A program made the position numbers and the translations under genes. Shown in pieces: positions 8,417 through 15,732 of a stretch of 61,356 nt of DNA; the first letter of the stretch is position 1, and each line of letters starts with the position of its first letter. The notes beneath the pieces are model-generated. The model saw only the letters and a program-made list of their open reading frames with translations. It was not told the DNA's origin and ran no database searches. This stretch comes from a virus, in the IMG/VR virus record IMGVR_UViG_3300048580_000637, positions 1-61,356 of that record; one strand, 5' to 3'.

Positions 8417-8702
8417 TGTCTAACTCCTCCCAAAAATTGTCAAAACAAGTGATTTTCGTCTCTAATCTTCTGTCAAATAAATCTTGAAAATTAGGATTAT
8501 CAATTTCTTTTTTTATTCTATCAGAGTATTCATGTACAAAAGAAATAATGTTTTCAAGGCTGATAGCATTGTTAGCTTCATCTTGATAATATTGTTCTTT
8601 TTGAGCATTCGACATTTTATCCCAAATTTGACTTCTTAATTCTATTAAGTCTTTTTTGGTTTTTTCTACAAAAGCAAGTCTAGCTTTAATTCTATCTTCC
8701 AT
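8406..8702 (-). CDS. hypothetical helical protein, 98 aa
   Basis: A mainly helical, charged protein (MEDRIKARLAFVEKTKKDLIELR...). It shares the MED start with the next gene and overlaps it. No recognised domain, signal or membrane segment. It is expressed with the small-gene run before thyA. Confidence 0.55.
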   Translation of the reverse strand: MEDRIKARLAFVEKTKKDLIELRSQIWDKMSNAQKEQYYQDEANNAISLENIISFVHEYSDRIKKEIDNPNFQDLFDRRLETKITCFDNFWEELDSGR

Positions 8703-8731
8703 TGCCTAACTCCTTCCCAAAATTATCAAAA

Positions 8732-9241
8732 CTAGGTAATTTTTTGCTTTGTCTTTACTAAAACTTCCCACAGGTCGTTAGTGTAGGCTAGTTCTCTAGC
8801 CAGTTTTCTTTGTCTTTCTCTGTAATCTTCTTCCCATGATTTCTGAAATTCATCCCACGCTTTCTCGTCCCATCGTTTTTCGTATATATCATATTCGTAT
8901 TGACTGTAGTCAAAGTCGTTCATTTTTTGCCACATTTCTTGTATTGTTTTTCTGAAATAGTTTTGCCTAATTTTCTTTAATTCCTCCCATACGTCATTAA
9001 AATTTGGAATAATTAATTGACTGGTTTTTATCCAATTTTTCCAGTTTGCTTGCGTGTACTTTTTTATCGGATTAACCTCGACAATTTCCTGTATAACATT
9101 TTTTAGCAGTTCAATGCTTTTAATGTCTAGACATTCTTGAATTTCAAAACCACAGTAGTTACAAAAAACTACATAACTTAATGTGGTTCCCATTTTTACT
9201 CCAAGAGATAACGAGGTTTTATGAAGCTTGGATTTGTCCAT
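8732..9241 (-). CDS. hypothetical protein, 169 aa
   Basis: First gene of the nucleotide-metabolism operon, about 165 nt downstream of a strong promoter. The C-terminal half is very rich in Trp, Tyr, Asp and Glu (repeated W-D-E / Y-x-x-Y-E patterns) and predicted helical. The N-terminus has a short C-x-x-C (FCNYCGFEIQECL). No family recognised. Early-expressed phage genes in this position are often host-takeover factors, which is inference. Confidence 0.55.
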   Translation of the reverse strand: MDKSKLHKTSLSLGVKMGTTLSYVVFCNYCGFEIQECLDIKSIELLKNVIQEIVEVNPIKKYTQANWKNWIKTSQLIIPNFNDVWEELKKIRQNYFRKTIQEMWQKMNDFDYSQYEYDIYEKRWDEKAWDEFQKSWEEDYRERQRKLARELAYTNDLWEVLVKTKQKIT

Positions 9242-9410
9242 GATGTACCTCCTTTAGATAACTATTTGGCTTTATAAGTTAACTTTTTTCTAAGAAAAGC
9301 CAAGAAACCCATAGAACTACTATCGCAATATTTAACATGAAAAATGTTAAATCTATCAGTAATTGTTTTGACATAATTTTATCTTGTTTCTACAAATTTA
9401 CCATAACTCA

Positions 9411-9439
9411 ACTATACGCCTTCTTACTTGAATTGTCAA
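9411..9439 (-). promoter_or_regulatory. sigma70-type promoter for the small-gene/thyA/nrd operon
   Basis: On the minus strand TTGACA (9439-9434), a 17-bp spacer and TATAGT (9416-9411). It is the only clear promoter upstream of the run 9241 to 1755, and its -35 overlaps the -35 of a plus-strand promoter. Confidence 0.65.
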
Positions 9440-9461
9440 GATAATTTTGATACACTAAGAT
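9433..9461 (+). promoter_or_regulatory. divergent sigma70-type promoter
   Basis: TTGTCA (9433-9438), 17-bp spacer and TAAGAT (9456-9461) on the plus strand, giving a short leader before the ATG at 9485. It overlaps the minus-strand promoter, so the two should compete for polymerase. Confidence 0.55.
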
Positions 9462-9484
9462 TAGAAAAATTTATATTAATACAA

Positions 9485-9919
9485 ATGTTTGACACTGCTA
9501 TTGGAGTTGCGGGAAAGTTTCTAGAAAATCCCACAATTAAGGCTAATGCCTCTCTATCCTTTTCTGTGGCTACAGGCTCTACCATGACTACCGATGCCGT
9601 TGGTAATCCAATTATGCGAGCATCTTCTACAGAGTCTTTAGTAATTGCCTGTTGGTTGCAACAGGCAAAACCGCCTGTAGCAGAAGTACAAGAAGGTAGT
9701 TATCTCGATTGTGAATATTTTGAGGGAAGATTGGTAAAGCCTAAAGATTACCCGTTCCCAATTCAGGCTACAGGGGAATTACAAGTAACAATTAATAACA
9801 GAATCGGTCTTGTCAGACAGTTAAATGTGTTTGAGTCTCCGACAAGCCAGCAGTTAGGGATTGCCGCAAAACTAGGACGGAGGATTAAACTTTATGTAAG
9901 ATTTGATCAAGGTAGTTAA
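9485..9919 (+). CDS. hypothetical beta-rich protein, possible structural, 144 aa
   Basis: I chose the ATG at 9485; a longer TTG-started frame from 9428 would run through the promoter. The protein contains a long beta-rich stretch (TGELQVTINNRIGLVRQLNVFESPTSQ). It is the only plus-strand gene in the head region and ends convergent with a small minus-strand gene, the stops overlapping by 2-3 nt. It could be a head-tail joining or decoration protein. I do not recognise it. Confidence 0.6.
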   Translation: MFDTAIGVAGKFLENPTIKANASLSFSVATGSTMTTDAVGNPIMRASSTESLVIACWLQQAKPPVAEVQEGSYLDCEYFEGRLVKPKDYPFPIQATGELQVTINNRIGLVRQLNVFESPTSQQLGIAAKLGRRIKLYVRFDQGS

Positions 9920-10077
9920 CTTTCAGAACCTTTTAAATAACCGAGGTATCCTGAAACAACTGCTACGATAACATTGCCGTAGGTGTCAGTAGTTTCAGGA
10001 GTAAAGAAAGAATGAATCAAGCAGGCGAAAACAATTAAAACACAGACAATAGACGGGTCTAATTTAAGATGTGGCAT
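9916..10077 (-). CDS. two-TM small membrane protein (holin-like), 53 aa
   Basis: ATG at 10077 overlaps the end of the RusA gene by 14 nt. The 53 residues hold two hydrophobic segments (SIVCVLIVFACLIHSFF and GNVIVAVVSGYLGYLKG) with a short polar loop, the topology of small class II holins. No homologue recognised. It lies at the 3' end of the head operon rather than next to the endolysin, so holin is only one possibility. Confidence 0.5.
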   Translation of the reverse strand: MPHLKLDPSIVCVLIVFACLIHSFFTPETTDTYGNVIVAVVSGYLGYLKGSES

Positions 10078-10474
10078 TGCTGTTATCATCTTCTATAAAA
10101 ATTTTCTTTAGAATTGGTTTATCACTAATTGTTAACTTTAATTCGTCTTGTTTCCATTTTGTAAACATTGAATCGTATCCATAGATATATTTTAAATTGT
10201 CGTCGACAATAACTCCTGTCTTTTTCAGTGCGTCATTAACATATTTTGCGCTGCCACAAACATTATCGGGGTCACGTCCAAAGTTTTTAATTCGCCATTC
10301 GTAAAGCATCCATACTTTGTCAGGAAAACGTGGAATTTTTTGTTCTATAATAAGTTTTTGTATATTAAAGTCCCATTCTTTTTTAGTAGTTGCGCTTTTA
10401 AATTTATTTGCACGAGCTAATCTTATTTGATCATTAAGAGTCGGCGGAAGTGGACAGATAAAAATCGCTTTCAT
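10064..10474 (-). CDS. RusA-family Holliday junction resolvase
   Basis: The 136-aa protein starts MKAIFICPLPPTLNDQIR, like RusA (P-x-P-x-x-N-x). It has the catalytic acidic cluster in RDPDNVCGSAKYVNDALKKTGVIVDDNLK. RusA enzymes cut four-way junctions and resolve phage recombination or replication intermediates before packaging. Length is typical (120-140 aa). It overlaps the upstream head gene by 4 nt, an uncommon place for a recombination gene. Confidence 0.75.
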   Translation of the reverse strand: MKAIFICPLPPTLNDQIRLARANKFKSATTKKEWDFNIQKLIIEQKIPRFPDKVWMLYEWRIKNFGRDPDNVCGSAKYVNDALKKTGVIVDDNLKYIYGYDSMFTKWKQDELKLTISDKPILKKIFIEDDNSNATS

Positions 10475-11142
10475 AATCTTGTTGGGCGATACTTTTTAAA
10501 TACCATTAGCAAATCATCAGGAATTGTACCAAGTTGACCAGTTCCATAATTGATTTTTACCTCTTCAAAAGGTAACTCAACTGACGAAACACCCTTAAAA
10601 GAACCCGTATTACATACCCAATCTAAAATACGACCAAAAGCCGCTTTTATTTCCCTTGTTTGTCGGGTATCTTGGGTAAAATCAATGCCACTGGAATACT
10701 CTACATCAGCCTCAGAAAACTCAGGATATGGTTCCCGACTGTAGCCATGATAGCCGCCATATCCCCACGATCTACCAATTGCTGTAGATAAGTGAATTTG
10801 ACCATCTATATCGATTATGTAGTCGTTAGAACCTAAAACTTGCCAACTATCAGGAGCGATAGCCCGATTAAATCCATCGGTAATATTGCCTAGTCTAGCT
10901 TTAATTATCGGAGCAGGATTGCTGATAAGTGGAGTATTTATACTGACATAAGTTAATCTAAAATTTTGGAATTTTAGATTAACTCTTAGTCTTTCCCGGT
11001 GACGGGTAATTTCTAAAGGTCGATCTGCTCCTCTATCGCCTTCAATGATTGATTGAACAAAGTAAATCGCACCAGTGACGGCATCTTCTGATAAAGATAC
11101 CGATGGTGCGAAAATAGAGAGGTCATCAATGGTAAACATCAT
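10471..11142 (-). CDS. probable head-tail connector/adaptor protein, 223 aa
   Basis: ATG at 11142 overlaps the stop of the upstream gene (TAATG); a TTG at 11169 is an alternative. The N-terminal helical part (FAPSVSLSEDAVTGAIYFVQ) followed by beta strands is what gp6/gp15-type connectors look like, and it lies after the capsid gene as such genes do. No sequence family firmly recognised. Confidence 0.5.
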   Translation of the reverse strand: MMFTIDDLSIFAPSVSLSEDAVTGAIYFVQSIIEGDRGADRPLEITRHRERLRVNLKFQNFRLTYVSINTPLISNPAPIIKARLGNITDGFNRAIAPDSWQVLGSNDYIIDIDGQIHLSTAIGRSWGYGGYHGYSREPYPEFSEADVEYSSGIDFTQDTRQTREIKAAFGRILDWVCNTGSFKGVSSVELPFEEVKINYGTGQLGTIPDDLLMVFKKYRPTRL

Positions 11143-11366
11143 TAGGAAATTTTGCTCAACAAAGGACAACTTGTGTCATGAACCGGGCAAAATGGACGAT
11201 GATCGAGATCAGTTCTGAGTTGACCCTTACACCGGTTGCAGACTGGATAACCCAATGCCTTCAGATTGTTATAAGTGACCTCATTGGTTCCATTTGTCAG
11301 GAGAAGGTTTTTAGTTCCACTTGTTGCGATAGATGGAGTTTCTTCGGGGGTTTCTTTGCTTGCCAT
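11142..11366 (-). CDS. small Cys/His (zinc-ribbon-like) protein, 74 aa
   Basis: A disordered Thr/Glu-rich N-terminus is followed by CNRCKGQLRTDLDHRPFCPVH, two C/H pairs 17 residues apart that could bind zinc. It lies between the capsid and connector genes, and its stop overlaps the next start. Small proteins of this kind occur in phage head modules, but the role is unknown. Confidence 0.55.
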   Translation of the reverse strand: MASKETPEETPSIATSGTKNLLLTNGTNEVTYNNLKALGYPVCNRCKGQLRTDLDHRPFCPVHDTSCPLLSKIS

Positions 11367-11386
11367 AATTGTTAGAAAGATAAGGT

Positions 11387-13261
11387 TTATACAGCTACAT
11401 CTAGGGTGCGTAATTCGGCTACTCGTAATTGTTGAGAAGCTTCCCCAGTACCTACGGGATCAACGTCAAGAGTTTTGTAGCCGAGCCACGCTAACCAAGT
11501 TGCGCGAATCCGACGATCAAATTGAGTGACATTATCAAAAGTGATTTGAAACGGCATCCCTACACCAACACCTAACGCACCGGCTCCAATTAAATAACCA
11601 GTACGGGTAGTTTTAGCACCTAAAGAACCACCCAATGTTTCACTTTGAACACCGGGTTGACCGGCCGCTCCGACACCGACACTATTGCCAGTTTCAAAAA
11701 TATGGAATTTTTCTACCAACCCTAAATACGAGCTAACCCTTCCAGTATCCCCGGGGGGAATATAAGACGGATTGAGAATATTTAGTAAAGCGTCAAGATC
11801 ACGGGTCGTATTTGCTTGCCAATCGTCATCATAACTCTCTTTTAATTGCAGAATTTGAGTCGAATTTAGGAATAGCAAATACGTCTGGTCAGGGTACATC
11901 TGGAACCTGTTATCGTGGGCGTATTGATATAATCGCCGCAAGAATCCTTTGGTAAAAGTTCCATCATCTCCTGTTGCTGATAATCCAGTGGGGGAAGTAA
12001 CGAGACTGCCTTTTTTGTTATACAAATGTAGTGACGTGCTATCAAGCATCGTTTTGATCATGGTATTATCAAAACTTGCATAGTCGTAATACAGCGTATT
12101 CTGCATCCAATCAATCATTCCCATCGCACTAAAATATTCAGTGAAAGTTGGGATAGAAACAGGTCGGATTGCAGTAGAAGCACCTACTTTACCGCGCCCA
12201 TACTCAAAGATTTCTGCCGATACGCTAGACGCACTATTATTATCTGATTCAGAAGTCAGATCAGCATACTCACCCTTTCCTGATAGTTGATAATCGCTTA
12301 CCGACGGGGAACTTGTTAGGTAATTTAATCGAGGAATTCGGATAACAGTTCCATTACGAGCCGTAAAGTCTAAGGCATAATTAGGAATCTGCCAAAAGGC
12401 AAACCCAGGGATTTGAGTTTGACGGAGAATTGCTGACAAAGTGTCAAGAAAAAACGGGGGAAGATCAGCCGCAGTCGTTGGGGCATTTTTTGAAACTTGA
12501 CCGCCCATTACAGGAGCCGAACGAGTCCCTCTGAACCAGCCTTGTTTGCGACCCCAATCATCTAAAGAGTTGACAATCTGTTGCCGGTTATTTTTAACAT
12601 GGCGATCTAATCGTACTTTATCGTACAGGTTTACTGTCTGATTACCGCCCATTACAGGAGCCGAATAGATTACACCAGAATTTTTCTGAATGTCTTCAAT
12701 CAAATCAAAGGTTTCGTCAAGCGCACCAGTGATTTTATCGGCATCATGGGCGACGGTTTTATTGAAGTTAGGCAACTGCATTTTTTCTGGTGTTTGGCTA
12801 CCGTAAAGCTTTCCTAAGTCAGCAAAATTATTAATCGTTTTTTCCGATTCAGTGACTTTAGTTTCTAGTTGAGCGATTTTTTCATTAGATTTTTGGATAG
12901 CTTCCGTGGCAGAATTGAGAGAAGCTTCTAGGGTAGCTTTTGTAGTTTCAAACTGTTGCTTTTGGAATTCTAGTGCCGATTGTTTTTCCAATTCCATCGC
13001 TTGCTTTACTGAAGCTACGGTTTCTGCTACGGTGTTTTTGACAATCTCTTGAATCGCTTTGGGGTCAAAGACTGGGACGGGAGTGGGATCAGGGTCAGAA
13101 TTTTTGACTGGTACACCACCCTCAGAAGACTTTAAATCACCTCGAAAAGTGGCTTTTTGAGTCAGGGCGTAGATTTCTTCTTGAGAAGGAGCATCACTTC
13201 CTTCTACTGAATCTTTAATAACTACGGGAGTAACCCGTTTGATTTCTTTTAGGGTATTCAT
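11387..13261 (-). CDS. major capsid protein with N-terminal scaffold-like coiled coil
   Basis: The 624-aa protein has a charged coiled-coil region (about residues 75-160, KQAMELEKQSALEFQKQQF...) followed by a capsid-like globular part (residues ~195-620). This matches HK97-type capsid proteins carrying a delta/scaffold domain removed by a protease, and the protease gene lies just upstream. It repeats SAPVMGG around residues 199 and 253. It follows portal, MuF-like and protease genes in the standard order. Assigned by position and architecture. Confidence 0.7.
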   Translation of the reverse strand: MNTLKEIKRVTPVVIKDSVEGSDAPSQEEIYALTQKATFRGDLKSSEGGVPVKNSDPDPTPVPVFDPKAIQEIVKNTVAETVASVKQAMELEKQSALEFQKQQFETTKATLEASLNSATEAIQKSNEKIAQLETKVTESEKTINNFADLGKLYGSQTPEKMQLPNFNKTVAHDADKITGALDETFDLIEDIQKNSGVIYSAPVMGGNQTVNLYDKVRLDRHVKNNRQQIVNSLDDWGRKQGWFRGTRSAPVMGGQVSKNAPTTAADLPPFFLDTLSAILRQTQIPGFAFWQIPNYALDFTARNGTVIRIPRLNYLTSSPSVSDYQLSGKGEYADLTSESDNNSASSVSAEIFEYGRGKVGASTAIRPVSIPTFTEYFSAMGMIDWMQNTLYYDYASFDNTMIKTMLDSTSLHLYNKKGSLVTSPTGLSATGDDGTFTKGFLRRLYQYAHDNRFQMYPDQTYLLFLNSTQILQLKESYDDDWQANTTRDLDALLNILNPSYIPPGDTGRVSSYLGLVEKFHIFETGNSVGVGAAGQPGVQSETLGGSLGAKTTRTGYLIGAGALGVGVGMPFQITFDNVTQFDRRIRATWLAWLGYKTLDVDPVGTGEASQQLRVAELRTLDVAV

Positions 13262-13316
13262 TACTGATTACTGATCACTAACTATTAGATATAATTGTAC
13301 TACAGAACTTTCTGTT

Positions 13317-14036
13317 TTAGCTAAAAACAAAAGTATTAAGACGGGAATCTATTAATCTTGCCTGACGACAATTGCCACTGGTAACAAAACTGCATTCGAT
13401 AGAATCCATTTTTCCGGAGCGGCGATAGTAAGGGGTTAGTATTTCTTCATCTACTAATCCCGCCATATACGGGGGGTAGTGGGGACACTTAGGATCACTG
13501 TAAGGAATATCGCAGATAGGACAAATCGACTCGCCATAAAAGATTCCCCCCATTGAAACATCGGCTTTTCTGCCATAGGAAATTTCAGAAATAATCGGGT
13601 GAGTCGCTTCTACAAAACCGAAAACCAAGACCTGATGATAGCCATCTTTTTGGATTATTCGGTAATCTTCGTTTGGATTAGGAGATTTTTCGAGGATTCG
13701 TGCTATCCCTTCCTTGCTTACACGAGGCAAGGAATAAATAAAAGAATCATAGATCATCCCAAAAGTTTTGGACTGATCTTCCCATTCATGATCGATCATT
13801 AAAGCGCATCCAGGATAACTAGCTACCATGGTTTCTAAAACATTTTTATCCCATACCTGGCCAGAACTGTGAATTAAGTTATTTGAGGCAATTAAAGCAA
13901 ATCGCATCAGTTCCGATGATTCCCACGGATCGAGTCCGTAGGGCTTAAATTGATTGATTAACGACATCTCCTCGTCGGTAGGATGACGGGTCTGTAGCAA
14001 TATCTCTAATTCAGCGCGGGTTAGTTTTAGTTCCAT
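13317..14036 (-). CDS. prohead maturation protease
   Basis: The 239-aa protein has the layout of HK97-like prohead proteases of large phages: LMIDHEWE (catalytic His), RKADVSMGGIFYGESICPICDIPYSDPKCPHYPPY (nucleophile Ser in VSMGG and a Cys cluster often inserted there), then IECSFVTSGNC near the C-terminus. It would cleave the capsid scaffold domain. It lies directly before the capsid gene (56 nt gap). The family match is by motif. Confidence 0.65.
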   Translation of the reverse strand: MELKLTRAELEILLQTRHPTDEEMSLINQFKPYGLDPWESSELMRFALIASNNLIHSSGQVWDKNVLETMVASYPGCALMIDHEWEDQSKTFGMIYDSFIYSLPRVSKEGIARILEKSPNPNEDYRIIQKDGYHQVLVFGFVEATHPIISEISYGRKADVSMGGIFYGESICPICDIPYSDPKCPHYPPYMAGLVDEEILTPYYRRSGKMDSIECSFVTSGNCRQARLIDSRLNTFVFS

Positions 14037-14077
14037 GTCAATAAAAAATACTTATATAAATAATTCTATCCAAAGAC

Positions 14078-14106
14078 TTGACGTTTGTGGTTGGTTGATC
14101 TATATT
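14078..14106 (+). promoter_or_regulatory. plus-strand promoter of a small RNA
   Basis: TTGACG (14078-14083), exactly 17 bp, TATATT (14101-14106). It points opposite to all flanking head genes and has no long ORF downstream, only a terminator about 110 bp away. Confidence 0.55.
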
Positions 14107-14112
14107 AATAGT

Positions 14113-14221
14113 GTCGTCTCCAGCCCAACCCTATAAATACAAAATTTCAATACAAAATATTTGTCTCCATAGAAAGTGTATAGCTGAGGAAACAACGCAG
14201 GATTGATACCCTGCGTTTTTT
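14113..14221 (+). ncRNA. candidate phage small RNA (~109 nt)
   Basis: A plus-strand transcription unit lies in the gap between the MuF-like and protease genes: promoter at 14078-14106, a predicted start near 14113, and an intrinsic terminator at 14194-14221. The body has no ORF of note. It contains two copies of AATACAAAAT and two of TGTCTCCA-like sequence that could be single-stranded contact sites. Its 3' end overlaps the stop codon of the MuF-like gene, so it may act as an antisense RNA there or in trans. Confidence 0.5.
14194..14221 (+). terminator. intrinsic terminator (plus strand)
   Basis: Stem AACGCAGG / CCTGCGTT with an 8-nt loop, followed by a run of T in the plus direction. The minus-direction flank is not T-rich, so it is directional and ends the small RNA. 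Confidence 0.7.
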
Positions 14222-14864
14222 ATTTCGTCCAGCCAAAGTTTAACGAGAGCATATTCTCGGTAGGTCGTGTCCTAGAGTTAGAAAAAACAAAATAACAACC
14301 GCAATTGGCCCGACAAGTACATCTTTCAGTCGGTCGGGGAAGTGTTCCAATAGGCTGCCAGCCGGCACTTTCATAAAAAAGACACTCTTGGCAAGATTCT
14401 CTTTTGGTAATTATTCTCTTTTCCCACTTGTTGACTAGAGCGTGTCCTCTCCTATTCCCCTCTTCAAAAGCTTCTCTAGACTTGGCAACGTACTGTTTAG
14501 AGCGGTTGATTATTTGAGCCTCTGATTGAGTACCAAGAATAATATCACGGGAAAACTTTCTTAATCGTGCGTATTGTGTTCTAAGCATCTGACCAATTCT
14601 GCCATAGTCAGAAGCGTTCATATCAGGCTTGCCAACTCGATAAAGCTGAATAGTTAGGTTTTTAATCTCGAAAGACATTTTCTCTTCCCACTCACTAACA
14701 GTTATTTTTTTTTCTAAAAGGTCACGGGTAAGTTTATCTGTTTTTTGAGTACGGGCATTAATAGTTTGTTGAGAGATTTGTCTAACTTTTTCAGTAGAGA
14801 CAAATCTCCCCGTTCGATTGTCTCGATAGCGTCGAGTTGCGGGGTTGAAAGAAAAATCACTCAT
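14220..14864 (-). CDS. MuF/SPP1 gp7-like minor head protein
   Basis: The 214-aa protein begins RRYRDNRTGRFVSTEKV and is helical, ending in a Cys-rich module ESCQECLFYESAGWQPIGTL...CTCRANCGCYFVF that is typical of phage head-morphogenesis (MuF-like) proteins. These bind the portal and are packaged with DNA. It lies a few small genes downstream of the portal gene, the usual position. It overlaps the 56-aa gene upstream by 8 nt. Confidence 0.65.
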   Translation of the reverse strand: MSDFSFNPATRRYRDNRTGRFVSTEKVRQISQQTINARTQKTDKLTRDLLEKKITVSEWEEKMSFEIKNLTIQLYRVGKPDMNASDYGRIGQMLRTQYARLRKFSRDIILGTQSEAQIINRSKQYVAKSREAFEEGNRRGHALVNKWEKRIITKRESCQECLFYESAGWQPIGTLPRPTERCTCRANCGCYFVFSNSRTRPTENMLSLNFGWTK

Positions 14865-15027
14865 AACTTATTTCAGGTTCTAATAGGTTTTTAAATTCAT
14901 CATCCGGAGGTTTCTTTTTCCAGTCATCGATAGCTTTTTGAATGTCATTGGCTGTTACTTCCGCTCTCTCTAGTAACTGACCAATTGGCTGTAAGTTTTT
15001 ATCTTCTGGGTTAAATTTATCTGCCAT
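14857..15027 (-). CDS. small acidic protein, 56 aa
   Basis: ATG at 15027; stop TGA lies inside the first codons of the MuF-like gene (ATGA-type overlap). The N-terminus MADKFNPEDKN is nearly the same as that of the next gene (MTDKFNPKDKK), so the two appear to be a small tandem family in the head module. Function unknown. Confidence 0.55.
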   Translation of the reverse strand: MADKFNPEDKNLQPIGQLLERAEVTANDIQKAIDDWKKKPPDDEFKNLLEPEISYE

Positions 15028-15031
15028 GACC

Positions 15032-15232
15032 TTATTCTACTTTCGATGGTTTTATCGGGCTTTTCAATGCTTTAACAAATTTAGAGCGTCCAATGTTTTT
15101 ATGAATCGGGTCTTGTAAAGCAGAAATTAATATTTCTGGCGGCAGTGGTTTTCGCATTTCCCATTCTTCTTTACTCATCTTTTTAGTAAGTTTACTTGAC
15201 TTTTTATCTTTTGGGTTAAATTTATCTGTCAT
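15032..15232 (-). CDS. small basic protein, 66 aa, paralogue of neighbour
   Basis: N-terminus MTDKFNPKDKK matches the 56-aa neighbour. The rest is basic and helical (SKLTKKMSKEEWEMRK). It may be a small head or DNA-binding accessory protein. No family recognised. It lies 1 nt from the next upstream gene's stop. Confidence 0.5.
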   Translation of the reverse strand: MTDKFNPKDKKSSKLTKKMSKEEWEMRKPLPPEILISALQDPIHKNIGRSKFVKALKSPIKPSKVE

Positions 15233-15233
15233 A

Positions 15234-15458
15234 TTATTTATCTCCTAATCCGTCATAAACTAATTCTTGGATTTTTTCTGATTTATTGAGTTTAGCTTTT
15301 AGGTTACGGTTTTCAATTTCTAACATTTTTATCTTTAATTTTAATGTTTCATAATCAAACATCAGGTTATCGTATGAGTCGGTTAATTCGGCGTATTCAG
15401 CTCTCAAGTCTTCGATACTCAAATCTTCGATAATAGCGTCAAAGTTATTGTTATTCAT
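15234..15458 (-). CDS. coiled-coil protein, 74 aa
   Basis: A highly acidic leucine-heptad protein (YDNLMFDYETLKLKIKMLEI...), very probably a coiled coil over its central 45 residues. It could be a scaffold or chaperone for head assembly, inferred from its position only. Confidence 0.5.
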   Translation of the reverse strand: MNNNNFDAIIEDLSIEDLRAEYAELTDSYDNLMFDYETLKLKIKMLEIENRNLKAKLNKSEKIQELVYDGLGDK

Positions 15459-15512
15459 GAATTTTCTCTTTAAATTAAATAATAACTCTTGACCGTCAAG
15501 AGTTATTTCTTG

Positions 15513-15698
15513 TCAGTTCCCTAATCTACTGTACGCTTTTCTTTCTGCTTTATTAAGTTCGCTAATCAAAGACTTACCCCGAGTTGTTAAGTCACGCACC
15601 TCATCTTCTAAAACCTCACTTTTAGCGTCTTTAGCATCTAGTTCGGTTAGAATACTATTATTAGAATCGGAAACAACATAAGCTTTTAGATTTGTCAT
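15513..15698 (-). CDS. small helical protein, 61 aa
   Basis: A short charged protein (MTNLKAYVVSDSNNSILTELD...) with a heptad-like helix in its second half. It lies between the methyltransferase and head genes. No family recognised. Confidence 0.45.
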   Translation of the reverse strand: MTNLKAYVVSDSNNSILTELDAKDAKSEVLEDEVRDLTTRGKSLISELNKAERKAYSRLGN

Positions 15699-15732
15699 AA
15701 TTATCTCTTGATTTTACTGTATTTTATCAAAT

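Noticed and set aside
9428-9484. TTG-started extension of the 144-aa plus-strand gene
   Set aside because: It would overlap the -35 and -10 of the gene's own promoter. The ATG at 9485 is preferred.
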